The notes under the pieces: model-generated | What the model was told of the DNA's origin: nothing | The model's database searches: none | The model's input: only the letters and a program-made list of their open reading frames with translations | Shown here: positions 35,485-44,717 of the stretch, in pieces | Position numbering within the stretch: position 1 is the stretch's first letter | Layout: every line of letters starts with the position of its first letter | Program-made: the position numbers and the translations under genes | Source: Paenibacillus anaericanus | GTDB lineage: Bacteria > Bacillota > Bacilli > Paenibacillales > Paenibacillaceae | Length of the DNA stretch: 64,000 nt | Direction: 5' to 3' | Assembly (NCBI RefSeq): GCF_003994475.1 | Contig: NZ_RZNY01000002.1 | Location: 112,536 to 176,535 of the forward strand

Positions 35485-36570
35485 TTAATTCATATATCGA
35501 TCATAAATAGCCTTAGCTTCAGTAATGTCCTTTGTACCATGTATTAATGCCCTACCATCTTGAAACAATACGATGCGAAGTTTCCCGACTGTGTAGGATA
35601 CTAAGAATGGATTATACTCAACTTTGCCTTCCTCAAGCCGCCTAAATATTTCTGCGATTTCTTGTAAATTTAATCTGCGCTTAGTCACAGGTCGTATCTG
35701 CACCGTATCACGCCCACACAACACCTCTGTTTTACGTGTACCTGATTTACTCAAGAAAGGATAAGATGGTTCTGTACCACATGACGGGCAATCCTCACGC
35801 TTGGCCGATGATACCTTAATTGAGGCCTGTTCGTTCCGCCATAAGTCAAAGGTAAGGATAGTTCCACGCAATGCTTCCAGTTGACCTGTCAATAGTTTTA
35901 ACGCTTCTGTCATCTGATGAGCAGTGACTGTTTGAACCGCAGGTGAAATGATACCAGCTGTTTCACAAGTATCTCCACCCACTCCAAAGGGCATGGATTC
36001 CAGTAGACAATTCATACAAGGAGTTACGCCCGGAAGAATAGTATAAGTAATTCCGTAACTACCGACACATGCGCCATATATCCACGGAATCGCATGTTTT
36101 TGTGAAACATCGTTAATGAGCAAGCGAGTATCAAAGTTATCCGTTGCGTCAACAATTAAATTGACTCCAGGTAACAACGACTCGATCTCATCAAGCGTCA
36201 CATCCATCACATGTCCCTCTATCTTAACTCCACTATTGATCGCACGCAGGCGGTTCTGAGCCGCAACGGCCTTAGGCACCCTATTCACAGCATCTTCCTC
36301 ACAGAACAACTGTTGACGTTGCAGATTACTCCACTCTACATAATCACGGTCAGCAATGATTATACTGCCGATACCGGCACGTACAAGACTCTCTGCAATG
36401 ACTGTACCCAGCGCACCTGCACCGACGATCAGTACGGTAGCTTCGGTCAATTTCCGTTGACCCGTGGAGCCAATTGGACCAAATCGTTCTTGCCGTGAAT
36501 ACCTATTATCTCGTTCCGAAGATTCAGAGTTCTTCAAGTGCGATACTGATCCCAAGTGGTCCTCACTCAT
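35485..36570 (-). CDS. ThiF/MoeB-family adenylyltransferase
   Basis: A 361-residue E1-like enzyme that adenylates the C-terminus of a small sulphur-carrier protein (ThiS or MoaD type). The nucleotide-binding GAGALGTVIAESLVRAG, the acidic DRDYVEWSNLQRQ, and the zinc cysteines CMNC and CPSC are visible. The C-terminal 80 residues (EVLCGRDTVQIRPVTKRRL ...) form an additional domain often found in Bacillales MoeB/ThiF proteins in place of rhodanese. AAGGGG precedes the ATG. No carrier gene is nearby, so thiamine versus molybdopterin use cannot be decided. Confidence 0.9.
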   Translation of the reverse strand: MSEDHLGSVSHLKNSESSERDNRYSRQERFGPIGSTGQRKLTEATVLIVGAGALGTVIAESLVRAGIGSIIIADRDYVEWSNLQRQQLFCEEDAVNRVPKAVAAQNRLRAINSGVKIEGHVMDVTLDEIESLLPGVNLIVDATDNFDTRLLINDVSQKHAIPWIYGACVGSYGITYTILPGVTPCMNCLLESMPFGVGGDTCETAGIISPAVQTVTAHQMTEALKLLTGQLEALRGTILTFDLWRNEQASIKVSSAKREDCPSCGTEPSYPFLSKSGTRKTEVLCGRDTVQIRPVTKRRLNLQEIAEIFRRLEEGKVEYNPFLVSYTVGKLRIVLFQDGRALIHGTKDITEAKAIYDRYMN

Positions 36571-36605
36571 TTCAATTCATGCCCCTTTTCATAGACATCA
36601 CAATA

Positions 36606-38153
36606 TTACTTTGTCGACCAAGCCTCTACGTCCCACACCTTGGTTACCCAATCTTCATAGAAATCAGGTTCATGAGAGACGAGTAGTACTGTTCCTTTAA
36701 ATTCTTTGAGTGCACGCTTCAATTCTTCTTTAGCTACAACATCTAAGTGATTTGTCGGCTCATCGAACAGAATCCAGTTGGTCTCCCGCATCATAAGCTT
36801 GCACAACCGCACTTTGGCCTGTTCTCCACCACTTAATGCCTTCAATTGTCTTGTTATATGATCGTTCTTTAATCCACAACGAGCTAAATGACCACGAACT
36901 TCATTCTGTGTTAGATTGGAAAATTCATTCCACACATCATCAATCGGCGTCATATTCCCGGCACGAACCTCTTGTTCGAAGTAAGCAGGTGCTAAAAATT
37001 CACCTTGATAGGTCCTTCCACTAATTGGAGGAATTTTGCCCAAAATCGTTTTGAGTAACGTCGACTTACCAACACCGTTACAACCCACAATAGCGATCTT
37101 ATCGCCCCGCTCAATCATCATCGTCATCTTAGGCAATAACGCACGATCATACCCAATTTCGAAATCGACACCTTCAAATACAGTTTTACTACTAGCACGA
37201 GTTTCCTTGAAACCGAAGGTTGGCTTGGACATTTCCTCTGGTTTCTCGATCCGATCCATACGATCTAGTTGCTTCTCCCGGCTCTTAGCCCGTCCAGAAG
37301 TAGAAGCACGCGCTTTATTCTTCTGAATGAATTCTTCTTGTTTCTTAATTAAATCCCTTTGTTTCTCGTAGGCTTCAATGTGCTGAATCTTATTCATATC
37401 AGCCATTTCTAGAAACTTATCAAAATTAGCTGAATAACGGGTCAACTTTGTGAACTCCAAATGATATATCGCATTTACTACCTGCTTCATAAATTCCGTA
37501 TCATGCGAAATAAGAATAAATGCATAAGGATAGTTCTGCAAATAGTTCGTTAACCATTGGATATGCTCAACATCAAGATAGTTCGTTGGCTCATCCAACA
37601 ATAGAACATTGGGTTTCTCAAGCAACAACTTCGCAAGCAGAACCTTAGTACGTTGACCACCACTGAGCGACGTGACACCACGGTCTAAACCAATGACAGA
37701 CAGTCCGAGTCCGTTTGCCATTTCCTCCACCTTAACATCGATTAAATAGAAATCACCAATATCAAGTTGCTCCTGAATATCTCCCATTCGAACTAATAAA
37801 TCGTCCAATTGCTCGAGAGTAGCATCGCCCATTTGTTCCGTAATCTCTATCATTTCTTTCTCCAGTTCGAGCAGGGGCAAGAAAGCATCTTTAAGGACAT
37901 CACGGATTGTTTTACCAGGTGTTAGTTTCGTATGCTGATCTAAATAACCATACCGAACCCTTGGGGTCCACTCTACTTTTCCTTCATCTTTCAATACCTG
38001 ACCTGTCAAAATATTCATTAGCGTGGATTTACCAGCACCATTTGCACCAACCAGGCCCACATGTTCTCCCGCTAGCAAGCGGAAAGATACATCTCTAAAC
38101 AACGTCCGGTCTCCAAAATCATGTGAGACTTCTTCTACACTTAATAAACTCAT
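36606..38153 (-). CDS. ABC-F family ATPase (YfmM/YkpA-like)
   Basis: A 515-residue soluble protein with two ABC ATPase domains and no membrane segments, as in ABC-F ribosome-acting translation factors. Walker A motifs are GANGAGKST and GCNGVGKST, signature motifs LSGGQRTKV and LSGGEQAKV, and Walker B motifs LLLDEPTNYLD and ILFDEPTNHLD. The interdomain linker is rich in Lys/Arg/Glu (KKQEEFIQKNKARASTSGRA) as expected for the P-site tRNA interaction motif. AGAGGAG precedes the ATG. It is most like housekeeping YfmM/YkpA; an antibiotic-resistance role is less likely but not excluded. Confidence 0.92.
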   Translation of the reverse strand: MSLLSVEEVSHDFGDRTLFRDVSFRLLAGEHVGLVGANGAGKSTLMNILTGQVLKDEGKVEWTPRVRYGYLDQHTKLTPGKTIRDVLKDAFLPLLELEKEMIEITEQMGDATLEQLDDLLVRMGDIQEQLDIGDFYLIDVKVEEMANGLGLSVIGLDRGVTSLSGGQRTKVLLAKLLLEKPNVLLLDEPTNYLDVEHIQWLTNYLQNYPYAFILISHDTEFMKQVVNAIYHLEFTKLTRYSANFDKFLEMADMNKIQHIEAYEKQRDLIKKQEEFIQKNKARASTSGRAKSREKQLDRMDRIEKPEEMSKPTFGFKETRASSKTVFEGVDFEIGYDRALLPKMTMMIERGDKIAIVGCNGVGKSTLLKTILGKIPPISGRTYQGEFLAPAYFEQEVRAGNMTPIDDVWNEFSNLTQNEVRGHLARCGLKNDHITRQLKALSGGEQAKVRLCKLMMRETNWILFDEPTNHLDVVAKEELKRALKEFKGTVLLVSHEPDFYEDWVTKVWDVEAWSTK

Positions 38154-38291
38154 ATTATTACGTAAACTCCTCTAGTTTGTTAGTTTGCATCATAGGACAA
38201 GCAAAAGCAAACACTAATAAACCATTTTAGCACAAGAAGGAGAGCAATCGAAACCTATGTTTTGAAAATGATGAAAAAAGATGGATGATTT

Positions 38292-39281
38292 TCACAAACC
38301 TTGGCGTTTACATGGCGCCTCGAAATAACCCTTAGCCGCAGCATCTCGCTCACTTACAAATACCTCTTCCATTTTATAAGGTGCTGAACAATCCTCCCTG
38401 TAGAAATATTTGATACCCGTCGATTCATCATTCCCACCTATAACTGGATACCTCTTAATGAGTCGCCCACCTCCAAGAGCATAATTGTTATAGTAACGAT
38501 CACCTACCGGAATACCTTGGAGAAATATGAGAACACCAATATCATTCAGTGTATTATTCCACTCCTCCTGGGAGATAACCGGAAGTGTGAACGTATAGGT
38601 TACACCCAGTTTAGCTGCATACTCATTATGACGATTAATATAATCAGCCAGATCATCTTCAATACCCCGTACGATAACAGAACGGCGAACTTGCTGGAAC
38701 ATTTCCGAGTCCTGCAGGAGAGGTATTGTGACTATTGAGCTTAATTCCTCCTGCAGTCCACTCACCCATTCTCCACTCACTGCATCATAAGCAATAACAT
38801 AACTATCCAGGGTAAACGCAACTTGATTACCGATTTCATCAGAGTAGACATAGGGTTTCTTTGGTCGAAAATGATGCTCTGCTAGCACACTACCATCGCT
38901 TGCCGTTGATTCATCTACTGCGTAAATCGAGTAACCGTCATACTCAATGATTACAACAGCAGGAATATAGACCATTAATGACCTTTGTGAGACTTTATCA
39001 TCCGTAATTCCAAAATTCAGAGACAACGATTGCTGTAAAGCCATAATTGCCCCATTCTTATCCGCACGCATAAATTTGGCCGAGCCATATCCTGTCTCAT
39101 AGCTTTGCAGCTCGTTTATATTCAGTGCGCTACCCCCGTCCTGAGCCGCTGTCCTTAGGGCTGTTGTATATTGAAGTTGCAGTCGATTCACCTCTCGAAG
39201 ATCTTCGGTATGCAAATGACTAACCCACAACAGTGGAGAGACTATCAGTAGGAAAATGACCGCCCAGTCAGTAATCTTCAT
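38292..39281 (-). CDS. Membrane-anchored exported protein of the Tad-like operon (329 aa)
   Basis: A 329-residue protein with a single N-terminal helix (about 6-22, WAVIFLLIVSPLLWVSHL) and a long extracytoplasmic region with no recognisable domain. Two Cys near the C-terminus (EDCSAPYK and APCKRQ) could form a disulphide. The ATG overlaps the previous gene by 14 bases with GGAGGT upstream, so it is translationally coupled. It is the last gene of the operon. Position and topology suggest a minor pseudopilin or a large TadE/TadG-like tip or assembly protein, but no homology can be shown. Confidence 0.72.
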   Translation of the reverse strand: MKITDWAVIFLLIVSPLLWVSHLHTEDLREVNRLQLQYTTALRTAAQDGGSALNINELQSYETGYGSAKFMRADKNGAIMALQQSLSLNFGITDDKVSQRSLMVYIPAVVIIEYDGYSIYAVDESTASDGSVLAEHHFRPKKPYVYSDEIGNQVAFTLDSYVIAYDAVSGEWVSGLQEELSSIVTIPLLQDSEMFQQVRRSVIVRGIEDDLADYINRHNEYAAKLGVTYTFTLPVISQEEWNNTLNDIGVLIFLQGIPVGDRYYNNYALGGGRLIKRYPVIGGNDESTGIKYFYREDCSAPYKMEEVFVSERDAAAKGYFEAPCKRQGL

Positions 39282-39837
39282 TCAGCACCATACCTCCGTA
39301 AGTCAATGAATCTGTCCCTTTACCGGAAACCTGACTATGAAGAAAACTCCCCAGCACTTCATATGTAATAACAGAACGTTTCACTAGAGTTACCGTAAAA
39401 TAATCCCCAATCTCCAATTTATATTTTCGCTCTGCAATATCCCCGTTCCCCATATTCCCGTTAGCAAAAGTCGAATCAGGAAATAGCACCTTCATTAAAT
39501 CAGCCGTAAAATAACTATCATATAGCACACTGAAATCATCCTTAAAACTCGTGGCATCTGCTGGGTCCTGATATTCTGGGTGATATTTCTTATGCCGATG
39601 TTCCATATCGATATCATACATAAATCCAAATGCCTCAATTTCTCTGGCGAAATCCCCATACATTTGTGATGACAAATAGCCTTTATTCCGAACTGCATCC
39701 GTAAACTGAACAAGTGTATTGTAAGCAGACAGAACGCGTATATCCTCCTCACGCTCTGCCGCCTGGGAAGCTGGAACCAAATACAGCAGGAGAATTGCCA
39801 GCAGCGCTGCCGTTATTTTAGATAAAACATTCGGCAT
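39268..39837 (-). CDS. Exported protein of the Tad-like operon (189 aa)
   Basis: A 189-residue protein with an N-terminal hydrophobic segment (ITAALLAILLLYLVPASQA) that could be a cleaved signal peptide (PASQA-A) or an anchor. The mature part is Tyr- and Asp-rich with a conserved-looking FTDAVRNKGYLSSQMYGDFA. The ATG at 39837 follows AAGGTGG directly after the stop of the preceding gene. Function unknown. Likely a secreted or pseudopilin-like component of the same apparatus. Confidence 0.72.
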   Translation of the reverse strand: MPNVLSKITAALLAILLLYLVPASQAAEREEDIRVLSAYNTLVQFTDAVRNKGYLSSQMYGDFAREIEAFGFMYDIDMEHRHKKYHPEYQDPADATSFKDDFSVLYDSYFTADLMKVLFPDSTFANGNMGNGDIAERKYKLEIGDYFTVTLVKRSVITYEVLGSFLHSQVSGKGTDSLTYGGMVLNEDY

Positions 39838-39847
39838 ACCGCCCACC

Positions 39848-40258
39848 TTACTTCCTATGAAATGTGATCTTATTTAATCGCCCTACATCACTGTAAAGTA
39901 AAGAGACCTTATATTCAGCGTCTAAGTCGAGAATGGAAGGATCCCGAATGATAGGTGGAGCTACCAAGTTATCTTCCTCCCTATTCTCAACCTCCAGCAA
40001 CCTACCATCCACCTCAACCACGGCTCCAAGTGCATGAAAGCTGCGCAAGCTAAACAAGATTTGAAGTCCAGAATATTTCTCGGGAACTATCTCTTCACTT
40101 CCGGTTACTACACTCCGCTTCTGAATTTGCGTAAACTGTACTAATCCATCTATAACAGCACCTTGTATAGAGATACTGTAAGTCGTGTACAGCAATGCAC
40201 CAATACAGAACGACACTGAGCAGAGGAGCCACAACATACTCTTAATATTATTGAACAT
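39848..40258 (-). CDS. Small pseudopilin-like protein of the Tad-like operon (136 aa)
   Basis: A 136-residue protein with one N-terminal helix (about 8-28, LWLLCSVSFCIGALLYTTYSI) and a polar extracytoplasmic part rich in beta-type segments. No canonical prepilin-peptidase site is visible. The ribosome site is weak (AGAGAG). It lies between the candidate major subunit and the next exported protein. Minor pilin-like subunit is an inference from size, topology and context. Confidence 0.7.
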   Translation of the reverse strand: MFNNIKSMLWLLCSVSFCIGALLYTTYSISIQGAVIDGLVQFTQIQKRSVVTGSEEIVPEKYSGLQILFSLRSFHALGAVVEVDGRLLEVENREEDNLVAPPIIRDPSILDLDAEYKVSLLYSDVGRLNKITFHRK

Positions 40259-40281
40259 ATCAGCAAATGCTCTCTAAGATT

Positions 40282-40776
40282 CTAATTTGAAGCGACGGTA
40301 GTTTGTGTGAAGATCAGCCCGCGCACTACATTAGAATTATCTTTAATCACTTGCGCTTTGAACTTACCGCTGGGATTTACATATTCTTTCAACTTTTCGT
40401 TCCATGCATTATTCGTGTTACCGATCTTTGCACCCACTACCGAACCATAATCTTCTGAGGCATCCTGAGTACCGACACTCAGTGTATATCCATACCATTG
40501 TCCATCACTGTTCTTGCCCGTTTTTACTTGAATGCCAAACTGATCCCGATCCTTGAATTTACGAAGCGCATTCGTAACCTGAGAACCACTAATCGTCGTA
40601 TCTTCGTATACAGTAAACGAGGCTTGAGACAACTCAGTCTGGATATCGGAAAAATTATTCTGTGCCGTCTTGGTCGCTTCCTGTGCAGATACGAACAAAA
40701 TGACAACAATCGTAATCAAAGCAATTGTTAGAAAAATACCGGCCGCTACTTTAAGTGCAGATGATGCATTATTCAT
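40282..40776 (-). CDS. Candidate major pilin-like subunit of the Tad-like operon (164 aa)
   Basis: A 164-residue protein with a short polar N-terminus (MNNASSALK), a single hydrophobic helix (about 10-30, AAGIFLTIALITIVVILFVSA), then a polar, Gln/Ser/Thr-rich coil and a beta-rich C-terminal domain (QFGIQVKTG ... GYTLSVG). The ribosome site AGGAGG with ideal spacing is the best in the operon, consistent with a highly made subunit. It lacks a clear Gly/Ala-x(4)-Glu type IV prepilin cleavage motif. The role is inferred from its place directly behind the TadB-TadC-like gene. Confidence 0.72.
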   Translation of the reverse strand: MNNASSALKVAAGIFLTIALITIVVILFVSAQEATKTAQNNFSDIQTELSQASFTVYEDTTISGSQVTNALRKFKDRDQFGIQVKTGKNSDGQWYGYTLSVGTQDASEDYGSVVGAKIGNTNNAWNEKLKEYVNPSGKFKAQVIKDNSNVVRGLIFTQTTVASN

Positions 40777-40795
40777 AATAAAATACCTCCTGGTT

Positions 40796-42868
40796 TTATA
40801 ATTTTTGAATTTGTTGAAAATAAAGGTCCATCTGTTGAAAGCTCATCCATATGAGCGGTATAACTAAATAAGCAAATATTAGAGCATACATTGGTGTAAA
40901 ACCAATCATCCTTCCAAGTCCGGCTTTGGTGTCCAATGATTTCTCATAATCAAGTCTTCGCTGCTCGAAATGATAGGCCATATCACTATCCAAATCATCA
41001 AAAGCTCTCACAATCGTAATCTTCTCCACAGCCAAGAGTAGCTTATCCGCCAGACGCTGGAATTCCTCTAGCTTAACCTCTTCCTTCATCTGCTGAAGTG
41101 CAGTCTCGGCACCATGTCCGTAATGAAGTAAGCATTTCTGGATCGGTATTTTAAAAATAACTGCATAAGTGTGTAGCCACTCCAGAATCTCCTCGACAGA
41201 AATACGTTCCAATTCCTTTAAAATGGCGATCATTGTCCCGAATTGGTATACTTCATGCCTCATATCCATCAGAATCATTTTTCTGCGGAACCAGAGCATT
41301 CCATAAGGAAGGTGGTACCCAAGACACCCGGCAAACAGCGAGAGAACCACTTCCCACCACTTCAAATACTCACCGTTCCAACGATCTAATTTATCTAGAA
41401 TTCGCAGCACAACTAGGGTCACTTGTTCGTGGCTTGGCTTGCTTCCGTCAGCTATCATGGCCTCAGATGTCAAATCAGCTACTGTTTCAAAGGTTGCTGT
41501 GTCCGACATACCTGCCCCCTTCATCACCTCGGCATCTAAATCTGTGGCTTGTCTAGCCTTCTTCATCTCTTCAACAGACATCTTACCGAAAAAAACATAC
41601 CCGGAAGGAGCTTCCTTCATGATCCCATTCTGACTCATCCGATGCAGCGTAACAGCAGAACCAAGTGTAAATAACATACAGATCATAAAGAGCACGATCC
41701 GCCTAACTTGGAGCCATTCAATCCGAAGATGATGGTTGGTATCTTTGATTAATTGAGATAACCGGTAATATGAACCAGATGAGACCGGTGGGCTAAACCA
41801 CCTTACAAGTGTTCTTACCCAATGCCACCGATACACCAGTGACTCCCAAGGTGCTCGGTCCTCGCCCGCGCGGTATGCGGTTTCTTCCTCACTCTTTAGC
41901 TTCTGAAGTAACACGTATGAAATCAAGATAATCAGTAGCAGAAATATTTTGATGATCATACCCACTTTGCTGAGATAGAATTGATCCATCAGTGGAAAAT
42001 TACCACGCGCCCACATTTCAATAGGTTTCGTGAAAAAGACGGGAACCAGCGCTATGATATGAAGCCCCTTGAGCAAATAATCCAATTTGTTTCGCTTGAT
42101 TAAATCCAATTGAACTTCACCTGTTAGGGTGGAAATTCCCTGTAAATACAATGAACCATGATTTCGCTTGCGATCGCCAAACTCCATAATCAGACGTGAT
42201 ATGCCTGCGAAGGCTTTGAGGAAACGGTTCGGCGCTGTTTCATAATATTTCTCAAGCGCTTCATCTGGAGAAGCAGCACTCAAAGCTTCGTAGATTTTAT
42301 TAGCATGTAGCCCAACTTCCTGCCCTACCGCCTCTCCCGCCTCATCAATCGCATCAGTCACCATACCGTGACGATGATACGAATGACGGACAGCAGCAAA
42401 AAACTCTAACATTTCCTCAAGTAGCTTCTTTTCCATTCGGTTAACATAACCATCCAATAGCAAGCCTTGAATTACGACTGCAGCTAATAGTAACGTGAGA
42501 AAAAATAGGATAGTAGGATTAAACATCACCAGAACGACAATGCCGCCGCCCAATGTACTAAGCAGCGCATACACGATTTGCATGGTCCGCTGTCTTAATT
42601 CAAATTCATCATACATATGCATGACAGCTAACCGCCTCCGCACTTTCAATACGTAATAACGAAGCGGCAAAAGCTTCATAAAAACGGCATATGATCTCAT
42701 CAGGAATGCTAAACATACTCCCTGAAGAAATTGAATGTGCGACTGCGATTGACCTTCTTCTAAGGAATCCTCCCGCCGTCTCCCTAGTTCACGACCGACT
42801 CCATACAAAAGAGCGAAGCATAATAAGGACAGACCTAACACCCATAAAAGGACCGACTTAAGCTCCAA
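40796..42868 (-). CDS. TadB-TadC-like fused inner-membrane platform protein
   Basis: A 690-residue membrane protein that seems to fuse two type II secretion F-like units. The first half has membrane helices around TLGGGIVVLVMFNPTILFFL and a cytoplasmic helical domain (LLEEMLEFFAAVRHSYHRHG). The second half, after helices near IVLFMICMLFTLGSA and VVLSLFAGCLGYHLP, has a similar domain (YQFGTMIAILKELERISVEE) and C-terminal helices. In Tad systems TadB and TadC are separate proteins forming the platform with TadA. The TTG at 42868 follows GGAGGG and overlaps the ATPase stop. Confidence 0.75.
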   Translation of the reverse strand: MELKSVLLWVLGLSLLCFALLYGVGRELGRRREDSLEEGQSQSHIQFLQGVCLAFLMRSYAVFMKLLPLRYYVLKVRRRLAVMHMYDEFELRQRTMQIVYALLSTLGGGIVVLVMFNPTILFFLTLLLAAVVIQGLLLDGYVNRMEKKLLEEMLEFFAAVRHSYHRHGMVTDAIDEAGEAVGQEVGLHANKIYEALSAASPDEALEKYYETAPNRFLKAFAGISRLIMEFGDRKRNHGSLYLQGISTLTGEVQLDLIKRNKLDYLLKGLHIIALVPVFFTKPIEMWARGNFPLMDQFYLSKVGMIIKIFLLLIILISYVLLQKLKSEEETAYRAGEDRAPWESLVYRWHWVRTLVRWFSPPVSSGSYYRLSQLIKDTNHHLRIEWLQVRRIVLFMICMLFTLGSAVTLHRMSQNGIMKEAPSGYVFFGKMSVEEMKKARQATDLDAEVMKGAGMSDTATFETVADLTSEAMIADGSKPSHEQVTLVVLRILDKLDRWNGEYLKWWEVVLSLFAGCLGYHLPYGMLWFRRKMILMDMRHEVYQFGTMIAILKELERISVEEILEWLHTYAVIFKIPIQKCLLHYGHGAETALQQMKEEVKLEEFQRLADKLLLAVEKITIVRAFDDLDSDMAYHFEQRRLDYEKSLDTKAGLGRMIGFTPMYALIFAYLVIPLIWMSFQQMDLYFQQIQKL

Positions 42869-44714
42869 TGTATTCCCTCCAATAAGCTTGTAAAAACTTA
42901 TCAAAACGCTCGGCATCTTCCGGAACCATCTCTCGTGTCATCTCTTCCCGGCAACGATCAGATATCGGCTGAACAGTCACATAAGCTCCATTCTTATATT
43001 CAATAATGACACGTTCCTCATACCCTCGAATGGCTGAGTGACCGGAGCAATTTACATTAATTGCTTGTGTCTCTTCTCCCCACGTGCCTTCCTTTCGAGA
43101 ACACTCTGTTATCCGCTCAATATAACGTTGCCCTGAAATATCCCTTCGTAAATGGACATCAAAATCAATCACGCTCGCTACTTGTAATTCGGCGATCCGT
43201 TCGTCTCGGAACATCCCTGTTTTGAGTAACGAATTACGTAGAGACTCCATCAAATCGCGGAATGTTTTAGCATGATGAGTGAACAGTGTGAACAAGCTGG
43301 CGACCTGCGCCATTTGTACCATCCATGATGCCACTTCATCCGTAGATACCTCGCCTAGAATGTTGACCGTACCATCCGTTTTCTTTTGCAAATCAAGTCC
43401 AGCTTGTCCCGTCACATATTCTGTTTCTCGAAAACTTAGGATATTCCGGGAACTGTACATTTTCCGCAAATTCAATTCGAATGACATCTCCTGAACACGA
43501 AGTGTGTAGGAAGCATAGATATGTTTGATCATTGCCATCAGTAGCGTTGTTTTACCTGAACCTTGTGATCCTGTAATTGAAGTAATCCGGCTTCCTTTCA
43601 TCAGATATTTCAACAAGTTAATTGGTAGTTGGGCATTTTCACCTTGGATGAGTTGCTCCAGAACAGCGCCCTTCACATCAAACTTTCTCACAAAAAATGC
43701 CCAAGACTCGGAAAAAGGCGGCCTTACGACAACTACCCGCGAACCATCCTTCATTTCGTTAACTTTATAACCATTGGCCTCAGACAATTGCCCGGGTAAG
43801 TTAAATTTATATATATTCTGACAGACACGTTTCAACTCAAATGGACTACCGAAGGAGAGAAAAGAGAGTCGTACACTCTTCCCTTTATAAAAAATCCAAA
43901 CACTGTCGCACGCACGCGAGTATACTTTTCCATCTTCATCTAATGGAGGATCTCCTAGGCTAAAATCTCCCTGCTTCTCTAGCCAACCTGCACCAGTATC
44001 GGAAACTCCACTCACCCCTCCACTTACACCATCAATCCTCTGTTCTCGAATTTCATCCACAACAGAAAAACCCTTATACTCCTGATAGATGCGTTGGACG
44101 ACGATATCCAGTTTCTCCACAAAAGAAAGCGGTCGATATTCCATATAGAAGATATGGTCAATATCTCCTTCGTCGATGTCATAAGTGTAAGTACCATCCT
44201 CATCTATTGAGGACTTTGGAGTATCCAGTTCGTACGTCTCGATCAATGTCGGGAGCGCCTCTTCACCATGTTTTAAAATGAAAATGTACAGGATGATATC
44301 GAAGCGATCTTGAACCGTCAACTTATCAGGGTCATGAAACGGCAGGATCTTGTCGATATTCTCTTCGTTCACGTCATACCCATTCAGCAACAAATCACGG
44401 ATGTAAGATTTCACATATTGCTTATCGTTCTTGTCACCAAACGAACACCCTCTTAATGCTTGTCTTAGTTCAGTTCGAGTTTTCGTTCTTCGCTCCCATA
44501 ATTGCTCACTCATTCCCCAATCATTAGTGCCTAAGCGGCTTAACTCATATAAACTTTGTTTCACATAACTTATCAATGCAGGAAAGGAATAGCGATCTGC
44601 GAAATTCTTAATCTTGGTCTGCGTTCCAACAGACGACCTTGCTCTCATCCAGAGATAGATCAAGCAGATGAATATAATCAATATGATTCCAAATAGATTG
44701 CTGTAGGACTTCAA
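42858..44714 (-). CDS. TadA/CpaF-like secretion ATPase with N-terminal membrane helix
   Basis: A 618-residue protein. An N-terminal helix (about 7-24) is unusual for this family. A long middle region follows, then a VirB11/CpaF-like ATPase core with Walker A TGSQGSGKTTLL, an Asp-box-like stretch, a Walker B region TVNILGEVSTDEVASW (the usual Arg after GEV is Ser) and a His-box FTHHAKTFRDLMESLRN. It should power subunit assembly or export. Translation starts at TTG 44714 after AAGGGGG. The core is well diverged from classical TadA. Confidence 0.82.
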   Translation of the reverse strand: MKSYSNLFGIILIIFICLIYLWMRARSSVGTQTKIKNFADRYSFPALISYVKQSLYELSRLGTNDWGMSEQLWERRTKTRTELRQALRGCSFGDKNDKQYVKSYIRDLLLNGYDVNEENIDKILPFHDPDKLTVQDRFDIILYIFILKHGEEALPTLIETYELDTPKSSIDEDGTYTYDIDEGDIDHIFYMEYRPLSFVEKLDIVVQRIYQEYKGFSVVDEIREQRIDGVSGGVSGVSDTGAGWLEKQGDFSLGDPPLDEDGKVYSRACDSVWIFYKGKSVRLSFLSFGSPFELKRVCQNIYKFNLPGQLSEANGYKVNEMKDGSRVVVVRPPFSESWAFFVRKFDVKGAVLEQLIQGENAQLPINLLKYLMKGSRITSITGSQGSGKTTLLMAMIKHIYASYTLRVQEMSFELNLRKMYSSRNILSFRETEYVTGQAGLDLQKKTDGTVNILGEVSTDEVASWMVQMAQVASLFTLFTHHAKTFRDLMESLRNSLLKTGMFRDERIAELQVASVIDFDVHLRRDISGQRYIERITECSRKEGTWGEETQAINVNCSGHSAIRGYEERVIIEYKNGAYVTVQPISDRCREEMTREMVPEDAERFDKFLQAYWREYIGA

Positions 44715-44717
44715 TCT

